A stretch of 64,000 bases of DNA. It comes from Hungatella sp. UBA4396 (GTDB taxonomy: Bacteria; Bacillota; Clostridia; Lachnospirales; Lachnospiraceae). The stretch's first letter is position 1, and each line of letters opens with the position of its first letter. The stretch lies in contig DGRE01000025.1 in the NCBI GenBank assembly GCA_002389905.1, forward strand, positions 62,001-126,000, written 5' to 3'. The notes below the pieces were generated by a model. The model was not told the DNA's origin and ran no database searches. It saw only the letters and a program-made list of their open reading frames with translations. Below are positions 7,703-16,021 of this stretch, one piece after another. The translations under genes and the position numbers were made by a program.

Positions 7703-7719
7703 GATTTACTTAGTAAATC
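7703..7719 (+). repeat. Short palindrome upstream of lepB
   Basis: GATTTAC-TTA-GTAAATC, 7-bp perfect arms. A second small inverted repeat (AGGAAA/TTTCCT) lies at 7737-7754. Either could be an operator or small hairpin; there is no direct evidence. Confidence 0.4.
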
Positions 7720-7773
7720 TGCCGCTTAATCGCCGCAGGAAAATGGTATTTCCTTAAGTGGGGTGTTTAAAGG

Positions 7774-8325
7774 ATGGACTTTTATCATAGTGAAGATAAT
7801 AACAAGTTTCGCCACCTGGTCAACTGGATTGTTGACATCATCGTGGTCATTGCATTTGCATGGTTTCTGGTTTATGCCTATGGAACCCAGATCGTAATTG
7901 CAGGCCATTCCATGTCCCCTCTTCTGGAATCAGAAGATGTGGTTTTAATGGATAGGATATCTTATGATTTTGGCCGTCCCATCCGGTTTGATGTGGTGGT
8001 GTTTCAGCGGGAAGATCAGAAGATGAATGTGAAACGGGTCATCGGCCTGCCGGGAGAAACGGTTCAGATAAAAAACGATGAAATCTATATTGACGGTGAG
8101 AAGCTGAAAGAGCCGGAGGGTTTGGGTCGGGTATCCCTTTCAGGGCTTGCGGAAAAACCCGTAAAACTGGGAGAAGATGAGTATTTTTTATTAGGTGATA
8201 ACCGGGACAGCAGTGAAGACAGCCGCTTTTCCAACATAGGAAACGTGAGCGGCAGACAGATACAGGGAAAAGTATGGTTTCGTATGAGGCCATTTTCAAG
8301 GATGGAATTAATTCGTTCGAAATAG
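7774..8325 (+). CDS. lepB: Type I signal peptidase
   Basis: Membrane serine protease (183 aa) that removes signal peptides of Sec/Tat-exported proteins. One N-terminal membrane segment spans residues about 17-36. Box B gives the nucleophile Ser46 (GHSMSP), box D the general-base Lys87 (NVKRVIGLPGE), and box E reads GDNRDSSEDSR. This is the compact single-TM Gram-positive form. It pairs with ffh a few kb upstream, placing targeting and cleavage in one cluster. The ribosome binding site before the start is weak. Confidence 0.96.
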   Translation: MDFYHSEDNNKFRHLVNWIVDIIVVIAFAWFLVYAYGTQIVIAGHSMSPLLESEDVVLMDRISYDFGRPIRFDVVVFQREDQKMNVKRVIGLPGETVQIKNDEIYIDGEKLKEPEGLGRVSLSGLAEKPVKLGEDEYFLLGDNRDSSEDSRFSNIGNVSGRQIQGKVWFRMRPFSRMELIRSK

Positions 8326-8334
8326 AGGAATGTT

Positions 8335-9180
8335 ATGAATATACAATGGTATCCAGGTCATATGACCAAAGCCAAAAGGGCAATGAAAGAAGATGTCAAA
8401 TTAATTGATTTGATTATAGAACTGGTGGATGCAAGGGTCCCCTTAAGCAGCCGTAATCCTGATATTGATGAACTGGGAAAAGGGAAAGCCCGGATGGTCC
8501 TGCTCAATAAATCTGATCTGGGGGATGAACGCTATAATAACGCCTGGTCAGCTTATTTTGAGGAACAGGGCTGTCACGTAGTCAAGGTCAATTCCAGAAC
8601 AGGATCAGGCTTAAAGCAGATCAACAGTGTGGTTCAGGAGGCTTGTAAAGAAAAGATAGAGAGGGACCGCAAAAGAGGGATTTTAAACCGTCCGGTCCGC
8701 GCTATGGTGGTTGGAATCCCAAATGTGGGAAAATCCACCTTTATCAATTCCATTGCAGGAAAGGCCAGTGCCAAAACAGGAAATAAGCCTGGAGTGACCA
8801 AGGGAAACCAGTGGATCAGGCTTAATAAGAATTTAGAACTTCTGGACACTCCGGGAATTTTGTGGCCCAGATTTGAGGACCAGCAGGTGGGGTTGCGTCT
8901 GGCTTTTATCGGATCTGTCAAGGATGAGATCTTGAATAAGGATGAACTTGCTTTGGAACTGATCCGTTTCTTAAAGAAGGAATATCCACAAGTGCTTTCT
9001 GAACGGTATGGGATTGCTGAGGTCGGGGATATAGAGGTATTAGGAGAGATTGCAAAAGCAAGATCCTGTCTTGTAAGAGGCGGGGAACTGGATTTAGGCC
9101 GGGCGGCCAATCTTTTTATTGATGACTTCCGAAGCGGAAAGCTGGGAAGGATCACTTTGGAGCTTCCGCCTCAGCCATAG
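8335..9180 (+). CDS. ylqF: Ribosome biogenesis GTPase YlqF/RbgA
   Basis: Circularly permuted GTPase (281 aa) needed for late 50S assembly (incorporation of L16 and neighbours in Bacillus). The permutation is visible: G4 NKSD at 58-61 comes before G1 GIPNVGKS at 127-134 and G3 DTPG at 171-174. The N-terminal IQWYPGHMTKAKRAM and the C-terminal helical RNA-binding region are typical. It starts 9 bases after lepB, in the usual lepB-ylqF-rnhB order. Confidence 0.97.
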   Translation: MNIQWYPGHMTKAKRAMKEDVKLIDLIIELVDARVPLSSRNPDIDELGKGKARMVLLNKSDLGDERYNNAWSAYFEEQGCHVVKVNSRTGSGLKQINSVVQEACKEKIERDRKRGILNRPVRAMVVGIPNVGKSTFINSIAGKASAKTGNKPGVTKGNQWIRLNKNLELLDTPGILWPRFEDQQVGLRLAFIGSVKDEILNKDELALELIRFLKKEYPQVLSERYGIAEVGDIEVLGEIAKARSCLVRGGELDLGRAANLFIDDFRSGKLGRITLELPPQP

Positions 9181-9246
9181 GCATTTAAGATCATATGGGC
9201 CGGCTCTTTGAAAGGGCGGGCCCTGTTTTATAGACGGAGTGTACAC

Positions 9247-9888
9247 ATGAGAAAATTAACAGAAGAAAAGCTTCAGGCAGAACGGGAACGTCTGGAGAAA
9301 ATGAAGGAATTTGAATACCAGTATGAGGAGCATATTGCGGTCTGCGGTATCGACGAAGTGGGCCGGGGGCCTCTTGCAGGCCCTGTAGTGGCAGGAGCCG
9401 TAATTCTGCCAAGGGACTGTGAGCTGCTGTTTTTAAATGACTCAAAGAAGCTGACGGAGAAACGGCGGGAAGCCTTATATGATGAAATCCAGGAGAAGGC
9501 AATTGCCTTTTCAGTCGGAGTGGTGGGGCCAGATGTCATTGATGAAATCAATATTTTACAGGCCACATATGAAGCCATGCGGCAGGCCATAAAAGGCTTA
9601 AAGACAGTGCCTGAGGTCCTTTTAAATGATGCGGTCACCATTCCGCAAGTCACCATTCCCCAGGTTCCCATTATCAAGGGAGATGCAAAGAGCGTCTCCA
9701 TTGCTGCTGCCAGCGTTCTGGCAAAGGTGACCAGGGACCGGATGATGGAGGAATATGACAAACTGTTTCCGGAATACGGATTTGCAAAGAATAAGGGATA
9801 TGGAACAGCGGTTCATATTGCAGCTTTGAAGGAATCGGGCCCTTGTCCTATTCACAGGCGCAGCTTTATTAAAAATTTCACAAATTAA
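9247..9888 (+). CDS. rnhB: Ribonuclease HII
   Basis: Type 2 RNase H (213 aa). It cleaves RNA in RNA-DNA hybrids and starts ribonucleotide excision repair at single misincorporated ribonucleotides. The catalytic signature GIDEVGRGPLAGPVVAGAV carries Asp36 and Glu37. Further active-site acids are in LNDAVTI-like and GDAKSVSIAAASVLAK contexts. The VTIPQVTIPQVPI segment holds a tandem VTIPQ repeat. A 13-codon upstream in-frame extension lacks a Shine-Dalgarno; the chosen ATG follows CGGAGTG. A type 1 RNase H gene also lies in this window. Confidence 0.96.
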   Translation: MRKLTEEKLQAERERLEKMKEFEYQYEEHIAVCGIDEVGRGPLAGPVVAGAVILPRDCELLFLNDSKKLTEKRREALYDEIQEKAIAFSVGVVGPDVIDEINILQATYEAMRQAIKGLKTVPEVLLNDAVTIPQVTIPQVPIIKGDAKSVSIAAASVLAKVTRDRMMEEYDKLFPEYGFAKNKGYGTAVHIAALKESGPCPIHRRSFIKNFTN

Positions 9889-9922
9889 GTGGTGGAAATA
9901 TTATTTATGCTGAATATGGGGG

Positions 9923-10273
9923 ATGAGTTTGAAAAATTCAAGGCATGTTGGAAGTCAGTTTGAAGAAATGGCCGCTTCCTATTTGCAGGAGGCAGGATAT
10001 CAGATTCTGGACCGGAATTACAGAGACCGACTGGGAGAGATTGATATTGTTGCAAAGGATGGAAGATATCTGGTTTTCGTGGAAGTAAAATACCGGGCAA
10101 ATTCAGAAAAAGGAGATCCGGCAGAGGCTGTCCATGGCCGGAAACAGAAAAGGATAAGAAACGGAGCCAGGGGATATTTGTATCGCCATGGCCTGGGAGA
10201 AGATGTTGCCTGCCGGTTTGATGTGGTTGCTGTATTGGGCCATGAGATCCGGCTTATTAAGGATGCATTTTAG
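9923..10273 (+). CDS. YraN-family (UPF0102) nuclease-like protein
   Basis: Conserved small protein (116 aa) with a predicted PD-(D/E)xK nuclease fold, usually near rnhB as here. The putative active site is visible: Glu in the N-terminal helix (GSQFEEMAASYL), GEIDIVAKDG and FVEVKYR. The biochemical role is not established in most bacteria. The ATG is close to a GGGGG stretch, leaving a poor Shine-Dalgarno spacing, so the exact start is uncertain. It is followed 15 bases later by pgeF. Confidence 0.9.
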   Translation: MSLKNSRHVGSQFEEMAASYLQEAGYQILDRNYRDRLGEIDIVAKDGRYLVFVEVKYRANSEKGDPAEAVHGRKQKRIRNGARGYLYRHGLGEDVACRFDVVAVLGHEIRLIKDAF

Positions 10274-10288
10274 ACGGAGGTATGACGG

Positions 10289-11140
10289 ATGAAAGATATA
10301 TGGAAACGCAGGGGCAAAAACATATTGGATTATAAGACAGAAGGTCAGGCCCCTTACTTATCCTTTCCCATTCTGGAAGAGACCGGCTTGGTAAAGCAGG
10401 GCTTTTCAACCAAGCTGGGCGGAGTCAGCCAGGGGAAGTTCGCCTCTATGAATCTGACATTTACCAGAGGAGACAACCCGGATCATGTATTGGAAAATTA
10501 TAAACGAATGGCGGATGCCTTAGGCGTTGATGCGGAAAGGATGGTTTTATCCTACCAGACCCATACCACCAATGTGAGGGTGGTGACAGAGGATGATGCC
10601 GGGAAAGGAATTTCAAAGGAGCGGGAATATAAAGATGTGGATGGCCTGATCACCAATGTTCCCGGGATTACCTTAGTTACCTTTTATGCGGACTGCGTTC
10701 CCCTTTATTTTCTGGATCCGGTTCACAAGGCTGTCGGACTCAGCCATTCCGGCTGGAGGGGTACTGTAAACCGCATGGGAGAAGTGACTGTAAAGAAAAT
10801 GGGAGAAGTCTTTGGATCAAAGCCGGAGGATATGATTGCTTGTATCGGTCCCAGCATCTGCAAAGACTGCTATGAGGTGGGAAGCGAAGTGGCCGGAGAA
10901 TTTATGAGCGGGTTTGACAGGAAGTACTGGGAAGAGATTCTGGAAGATCAGGGAAATGGAAAGTATTTGCTGGATCTTTGGAGGGCAAATGAGATTGTGC
11001 TGCAAGAAGCCGGAGTAAAGAAAGAGCACATCCAGGTTACGGATATCTGTACCCGATGCAATTCGGATTATCTGTTTTCCCACCGTGTTACAGGGGATGA
11101 GAGGGGAAACTTAGGAGCATTTTTAAGCTTGATTCCTTAG
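10289..11140 (+). CDS. pgeF: Laccase-domain protein PgeF/YfiH
   Basis: Multicopper polyphenol oxidase-fold protein (283 aa, DUF152). Members act as purine nucleoside phosphorylase/adenosine deaminase, and in E. coli as a peptidoglycan editing factor that clears faulty UDP-MurNAc intermediates. Metal-site residues are visible: His92 (SYQTHTTNV), Cys136 (YADCVPL) and His153 (LSHSGWRGT), plus the CTRCNSDYLFSHR block near the C-terminus. Which activity dominates here cannot be told. It is the last gene of the forward cluster and ends at a bidirectional terminator facing prs. Confidence 0.92.
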   Translation: MKDIWKRRGKNILDYKTEGQAPYLSFPILEETGLVKQGFSTKLGGVSQGKFASMNLTFTRGDNPDHVLENYKRMADALGVDAERMVLSYQTHTTNVRVVTEDDAGKGISKEREYKDVDGLITNVPGITLVTFYADCVPLYFLDPVHKAVGLSHSGWRGTVNRMGEVTVKKMGEVFGSKPEDMIACIGPSICKDCYEVGSEVAGEFMSGFDRKYWEEILEDQGNGKYLLDLWRANEIVLQEAGVKKEHIQVTDICTRCNSDYLFSHRVTGDERGNLGAFLSLIP

Positions 11141-11150
11141 CACGCAAAGT

Positions 11151-11183
11151 GGGGCAGTTCCCAATAGGAACTGCCCCATTCTT
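11151..11183. terminator. Bidirectional terminator between pgeF and prs
   Basis: GGGGCAGTTCC and GGAACTGCCCC form a perfect 11-bp stem on a 5-nt loop, with ATTCTT on the + side and a short ACTTT on the - side. Its position between convergent genes fits termination of both. Confidence 0.8.
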
Positions 11184-11188
11184 AAGTA

Positions 11189-12373
11189 CTATGAACGCCC
11201 GGAGTATTTCTTTAAAAGCTTCTGTATTTTATCGGTAGAAGAAAGGGCTGTACTGATGGATACGTCGTGATTCAAGGAATTCACAACAGCAGCCATGTAT
11301 TTGCTGACATCAGCCTCCACATACCATTCCTTTTCAAACAGTTCCTTAGGACGGTAGTTTAAGTTGGTGGTTACCACACAATCGATATAGCCCTTGTTGT
11401 AGAATTCATCAAACTTTGACAGTCCGTTGGTAAACAGTCCGAAGGTACAGCAGACGATGACCTTATCAGCTTTCCTTTCCTTTAATTCCCTTGCTGTATC
11501 CAGCATGCTTTCACCGGAGGAAATCATATCGTCCACAATGAGAACGGTCTTGCCTTCTACGGAGGAGCCTAAAAATTCGTGGGCAACAATGGGGTTGCGT
11601 CCGTCAATGACCTGGGAATAATCCCTTCTCTTGTAGAACATACCCATATCAATGCTTAAGTTGTTTGCCAGATATACGGCCCGGTCCATAGCGCCTTCAT
11701 CAGGGCTGATGACCATTAAGTTCTCTTTGTCAATCTTTAAATCGGGATAATGCTTCAGCACTGCCTTAACAAACTGGTAGGTAGGCATGAAGTTGTCAAA
11801 GCCGCTTAAAGGAATGGCATTCTGGACTCTGGGATCATGGGCATCAAAGGTGATGATATTGCTTACTCCCATATTTACCAGTTCCTCTAAAGCCATGGCG
11901 CAGTCTAAGGATTCCCGTTTTGATCTTTTGTGCTGGCGGCTCTCATATAAAAATGGCATAATAACGCTTACCCTGTGGGCAGTGGCGCTGCATGCACCGA
12001 GAAGCCGCTTTAAATCCTGAAAATGGTCGTCGGGAGACTTGTGGTTTGTATAACCGTTGACCGTATAGGAGATGCTGTAATTAGTCACATCCACCATTGC
12101 AAAGATATCCGTACCCCGGATTGACTCCTTGATGATTCCCTTGGCCTCTCCACTTCCAAAACGGGGGCATTCACATTTCAGAAGATAAGAGTCAACATCA
12201 TATCCGCGGTAATGAAGATCGGCTTCCCGGCGGGTAAGCTCCTCCAAATCATTCCTGCGGAAACCCACAATGTGGTCATTCACTTTTGTGGCCAGCTCCC
12301 TGCAGCTTTCCAGCGCTGCGATCTTTAAAGGACCTACAGGAAGCCGGTCGTTAAAAACATAATCATTTGCCAT
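11189..12373 (-). CDS. prs: Ribose-phosphate pyrophosphokinase (long variant)
   Basis: PRPP synthetase making 5-phosphoribosyl-1-diphosphate from ribose-5-phosphate and ATP for nucleotide, His, Trp and NAD synthesis. At 394 aa it is about 75-80 residues longer than the classical ~315-aa enzyme and diverges from it. Still visible are an ATP/pyrophosphate region FDAHDPRVQNAIPL, ISPDEGAMDRA, the flexible-loop YKRRDY and the ribose-phosphate loop VLIVDDMISSGES. The extra length lies mainly in N-terminal and C-terminal parts. It is the only reverse-strand gene in the window, with its own strong promoter and an ATGGAGGA Shine-Dalgarno. Confidence 0.93.
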   Translation of the reverse strand: MANDYVFNDRLPVGPLKIAALESCRELATKVNDHIVGFRRNDLEELTRREADLHYRGYDVDSYLLKCECPRFGSGEAKGIIKESIRGTDIFAMVDVTNYSISYTVNGYTNHKSPDDHFQDLKRLLGACSATAHRVSVIMPFLYESRQHKRSKRESLDCAMALEELVNMGVSNIITFDAHDPRVQNAIPLSGFDNFMPTYQFVKAVLKHYPDLKIDKENLMVISPDEGAMDRAVYLANNLSIDMGMFYKRRDYSQVIDGRNPIVAHEFLGSSVEGKTVLIVDDMISSGESMLDTARELKERKADKVIVCCTFGLFTNGLSKFDEFYNKGYIDCVVTTNLNYRPKELFEKEWYVEADVSKYMAAVVNSLNHDVSISTALSSTDKIQKLLKKYSGRS

Positions 12374-12439
12374 GACAAAGATTCCTCCATAAAAATGAAC
12401 AGCCAGCCGTAAGACTGCCTGTTTATAATCTTACATCCC

Positions 12440-12468
12440 TTTATACCATTGATTGACAGAGGGGTCAA
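12440..12468 (-). promoter_or_regulatory. Sigma-A promoter of prs
   Basis: On the minus strand: -35 TTGACC, 17-bp spacer and extended -10 TGGTATAAA, about 60 nt ahead of the prs ATG. Confidence 0.75.
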
Positions 12469-12525
12469 TAGCCTTTGTCACATTTTAGCGAAAAAAACAA
12501 AAAACAGGAGAATGGCAATTTTTGT

Positions 12526-12555
12526 TTGCATTTCCATAGAGTGTTATTATATAAT
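12526..12555 (+). promoter_or_regulatory. Sigma-A promoter of the DUF512-der-plsY-gpsA unit
   Basis: TTGCAT and TATAAT with an 18-bp spacer in the AT-rich divergent gap with prs. The predicted leader is about 55 nt. Confidence 0.6.
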
Positions 12556-12616
12556 ACCAGTGCGAATGATACCATTCTTTTATATAGATTGGCAGTTACA
12601 GAAAGGTAAAGAAATA

Positions 12617-14035
12617 ATGAACAAGAAAGGGCACATCATAAAAGAAATCGCTCCCGGTTCCATTGCGGAACAGCTGGAGCTGGAGCCTGGAGATGAAGTT
12701 CTGTCCATAGACGGGCATGAACTGGAAGATATTTTTGACTATGAATACTATATGAACAGCGAAGCCATTCTCATGGTGGTGCGAAAGCAAAACGGAGAAG
12801 AATGGGAGCTGGAAATAGAGAACCAATACGAGGACCTGGGAATCACCTTTGAAAACGGCCTGATGAGCGAATACCGTTCCTGCAGGAATAAATGTATTTT
12901 CTGTTTTATAGACCAGATGCCGCCGGGTATGAGGGAAACCCTTTACTTTAAAGATGATGATTCAAGACTTTCTTTTTTACAGGGAAATTATGTGACTCTG
13001 ACCAATATGAGTGACCACGATATTGAGCGGATCATCAAATTTAAGCTGGCCCCCATCAATATATCGGTCCACACCACCAACCCTGAACTGAGATGTCAGA
13101 TGCTTCACAACCGGTTTGCAGGAGAAGCCCTGGGAAAGATCCGCAGGCTTTATGAGGCGGAAATTCCCATGAACGGGCAGATCGTGCTGTGCAAGGGAGT
13201 CAATGACGGAAAAGAGCTGGAGAGGACCATCAGAGACTTATCGGAGTATATTCCCTTTATGGAAAGCGTTTCCGTGGTGCCTGTAGGCGTATCCAAGCAC
13301 AGAGAGGGCTTATATCCTCTGGAGGCCATGACAGGGGAAGATGCCAGGAATTGTTTGAAGATTGTAGAACAGTGGCAGGAAAAGCTGTATAAGGCTCATG
13401 GAAGCCATTTCATCCATGCCAGTGATGAATTTTATATTCTGGCCGGGCTGCCTATCCCGGAAGAGCGCCGCTATGACGGATACATTCAGCTTGAAAATGG
13501 AGTGGGAATGCTGCGGCTTTTGGAGGAAGAAATAAAAACTGCTTTAAAGGGGCTGGAAGGAGACAACCGCATGGAGGAGATTTCCATTGCAACAGGAAAA
13601 TTAGCCGCTCCCTTTATTGAAAACCACAGCCAGCTGGTCCGCAGGAAGTTTCCGGGCCTGACCATTCATGTATATACCATTGATAATATTTTCTTCGGTG
13701 AGCATATTACGGTGGCGGGATTGATTACGGGACAGGATCTGATCAAACAGCTTTCAGGGAAACCTCTGGGCGGGAGGCTTTTGCTTCCGGAATGCATGTT
13801 CCGCAGCGGAGAAGAGGTATTTCTTGATGATCTGACCCGTCAGGATGTACAAAAGGCTTTACAAGTACAGGTAGATATTGTAAAATCAAGCGGTCAGGAT
13901 TTTGTACAGGCAGTTTTGGAGCCGGTAGGAGAGAATGAAGCTTCTTATGAAGGATACGAATTAAACACCCTTGAGGGTATACCTCTATGCCGGGAAGACG
14001 GGCAGGAAAGAGGAAAGGAGATACAATATGAGTAA
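12617..14035 (+). CDS. PDZ-like/radical SAM protein, DUF512 family
   Basis: Putative iron-sulfur enzyme (472 aa) of unknown reaction, commonly found beside der in Clostridia. An N-terminal PDZ-like segment (residues about 8-70, IIKEIAPGSIAEQLELEPGDEVLSI) precedes a cysteine cluster CxxxCxxC at Cys89, Cys93 and Cys96, the [4Fe-4S] pattern of radical SAM proteins. After it come TIM-barrel-like strands and the C-terminal DUF512 region. A longer reading adding 56 residues is rejected because it runs through the promoter. The ribosome binding site AAAGG is weak and about 11 bases away. Its last 8 bases overlap der, implying translational coupling. Confidence 0.88.
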   Translation: MNKKGHIIKEIAPGSIAEQLELEPGDEVLSIDGHELEDIFDYEYYMNSEAILMVVRKQNGEEWELEIENQYEDLGITFENGLMSEYRSCRNKCIFCFIDQMPPGMRETLYFKDDDSRLSFLQGNYVTLTNMSDHDIERIIKFKLAPINISVHTTNPELRCQMLHNRFAGEALGKIRRLYEAEIPMNGQIVLCKGVNDGKELERTIRDLSEYIPFMESVSVVPVGVSKHREGLYPLEAMTGEDARNCLKIVEQWQEKLYKAHGSHFIHASDEFYILAGLPIPEERRYDGYIQLENGVGMLRLLEEEIKTALKGLEGDNRMEEISIATGKLAAPFIENHSQLVRRKFPGLTIHVYTIDNIFFGEHITVAGLITGQDLIKQLSGKPLGGRLLLPECMFRSGEEVFLDDLTRQDVQKALQVQVDIVKSSGQDFVQAVLEPVGENEASYEGYELNTLEGIPLCREDGQERGKEIQYE

Positions 14036-15356
14036 ACCAGTAGTTGCCATCGTGGGCCGCCCCAATGTGGGAAAGTCTACGTTGTTTAATGTTTTGGCCG
14101 GGGAGACCATTTCCATTGTAAAGGATACTCCCGGTGTCACCAGGGACCGGATTTATGCCGACTGTACCTGGCTTAATATGAATTTCACACTGATTGATAC
14201 AGGCGGTATTGAGCCTGACAGCGGAGATATCATTCTGTCACAGATGAGAGAGCAGGCGGAGATTGCCATTGCCACTGCAGATGTGATCATCTTTATTGTG
14301 GATGTGCGCCAGGGGCTTGTAGACGCGGACTCCAAGGTTGCGGACATACTGCGCAAGTCCAAAAAGCCAGTGGTCCTTGCAGTCAATAAAGTGGACAGCT
14401 TCCAGAAGTTTGGAAATGACGTATATGAGTTTTATAATCTGGGAATCGGCGATCCCGTTCCCGTATCAGCGGCTTCCAGACTGGGGCTTGGAGACCTTCT
14501 CGATGAAGTAACAAAGCATTTTGACTTAAGCCAGGTTGAGGATACAGAGGATGACAGACCCAGAATTGCCATTGTAGGAAAGCCCAATGTAGGAAAATCT
14601 TCTATTATAAACCAGCTTTTAGGAGAAAACCGGGTAATTGTTTCCGATATTGCGGGAACCACCAGAGATGCGGTGGATACGGAGGTGATCCATGACGGAA
14701 CCGAATATGTATTCATTGATACGGCAGGCTTAAGGCGAAAGAGCAAGATCAAAGAGGAACTGGAGCGCTACAGCATCATCCGTACTGTTACGGCAGTGGA
14801 ACGGGCCGATGTGGTGGTTGTGGTCATTGACGCCCAGGAGGGAGTTACCGAACAGGATGCCAAAATAGCTGGTATTGCCCATGACAGGGGAAAAGGAATC
14901 ATTGTGGCGGTAAATAAATGGGATGCCATTGAAAAGCATGACAAGACCATTTATGAATATACTAATAAAATCAAAGACACCTTATCTTTTATGCCTTATG
15001 CGGAATTCGTGTTTATTTCCGCTAAAACAGGGCAGAGGATGAATAAGATGTTTGAGCTGATCGATATGGTCCGGGAAAACCAGACCCTGCGTGTGGGTAC
15101 CGGAGTGCTCAATGAGATTATGTCGGAAGCAGTTGCCCTCCAGCAGCCCCCTTCTGACAAAGGCAAGCGCCTGAGACTATATTATATTACCCAGGTTGCC
15201 GTAAAGCCGCCTACCTTTGTAATTTTTGTAAATGATAAAGAACTGACCCATTTTTCTTACACCAGATATATTGAAAATAAGATCAGAAGTGCATTTGGCT
15301 TCCGGGGCACTTCCCTTAAATTTATATATAGAGAACGGAGCGGAAAGGAAACATAA
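14028..15356 (+). CDS. der: Ribosome biogenesis GTPase Der/EngA
   Basis: Essential tandem-GTPase protein (442 aa) for 50S subunit maturation. Two G domains are visible: GRPNVGKSTLFN with DTGGIEPDSG and NKVD, then GKPNVGKSSIIN with DTAGLRRKSK and NKWD. A C-terminal KH-like domain (about residues 350-442) interacts with rRNA. The start follows AAAGGAG and overlaps the end of the DUF512 gene. plsY begins one base after its stop. Confidence 0.98.
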   Translation: MSKPVVAIVGRPNVGKSTLFNVLAGETISIVKDTPGVTRDRIYADCTWLNMNFTLIDTGGIEPDSGDIILSQMREQAEIAIATADVIIFIVDVRQGLVDADSKVADILRKSKKPVVLAVNKVDSFQKFGNDVYEFYNLGIGDPVPVSAASRLGLGDLLDEVTKHFDLSQVEDTEDDRPRIAIVGKPNVGKSSIINQLLGENRVIVSDIAGTTRDAVDTEVIHDGTEYVFIDTAGLRRKSKIKEELERYSIIRTVTAVERADVVVVVIDAQEGVTEQDAKIAGIAHDRGKGIIVAVNKWDAIEKHDKTIYEYTNKIKDTLSFMPYAEFVFISAKTGQRMNKMFELIDMVRENQTLRVGTGVLNEIMSEAVALQQPPSDKGKRLRLYYITQVAVKPPTFVIFVNDKELTHFSYTRYIENKIRSAFGFRGTSLKFIYRERSGKET

Positions 15357-15357
15357 T

Positions 15358-16002
15358 ATGGAGAGGATCATTTGTCTTTTAGCCGGCTACTTGTTCGGCC
15401 TTATTCAATCCGGATATTTTTACGGAAGAGCCCATAAAATCGATATCCGCAACCATGGAAGCGGAAATTCCGGAACTACCAACGCTTTGAGGGTAATGGG
15501 AGCAAAGGCCGGAGCCGTTGTCTTTCTCGGTGATTTTCTGAAAGCCTTTCTGCCTTGTATGGCAATGCGGCTTATTTTCCGGGAGCAGCCGGATATGATT
15601 TATCTTCTGATTCTGTATATGGGCTTTGGCGTTATTTTAGGACACAATTATCCATTCTATTTGAGTTTCAAGGGAGGAAAGGGCATTGCGGCCACTGCAG
15701 GCCTGATTGTGGCCCTGGATTTATGGCTTATGCTGTTATGTCTGGTGGTTTTTGTGCTGATCGTAGGCGTAACCAGATACGTGTCTTTAGGCTCTCTGGT
15801 GGTTGCAGCCATACTCTTTGTCTGGCTGGTTCTGTTTGCGGCAATGGGGATCTATGAAGTTCCCCCTGCCCTGCGGCCGGAATTTTACATAATGGCAGGG
15901 CTTATAAGCGGTCAGGCGTATTGGCGCCATCGGGCCAATATAGGCCGGCTTATTCACGGAACGGAAAATAAGCTTTCTGTTGGATCAGGAAAAAAAGGCT
16001 GA
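15358..16002 (+). CDS. plsY: Acyl-phosphate:glycerol-3-phosphate acyltransferase PlsY
   Basis: Integral membrane enzyme (214 aa) transferring an acyl group from acyl-phosphate to glycerol-3-phosphate, the first step of phospholipid synthesis in Gram-positives. The active-site signatures are HGSGNSGTTNALRVMG, LGDFLKAFLPC, and GHNYPFYLSFKGGKGIAAT. Several hydrophobic segments are evident throughout. The start is set by GGAAAGGA ahead of ATG. The next gene, gpsA, makes its glycerol-3-phosphate substrate, a functional pair. Confidence 0.97.
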   Translation: MERIICLLAGYLFGLIQSGYFYGRAHKIDIRNHGSGNSGTTNALRVMGAKAGAVVFLGDFLKAFLPCMAMRLIFREQPDMIYLLILYMGFGVILGHNYPFYLSFKGGKGIAATAGLIVALDLWLMLLCLVVFVLIVGVTRYVSLGSLVVAAILFVWLVLFAAMGIYEVPPALRPEFYIMAGLISGQAYWRHRANIGRLIHGTENKLSVGSGKKG

Positions 16003-16021
16003 AAGAGATGAGGTGAAGCAA

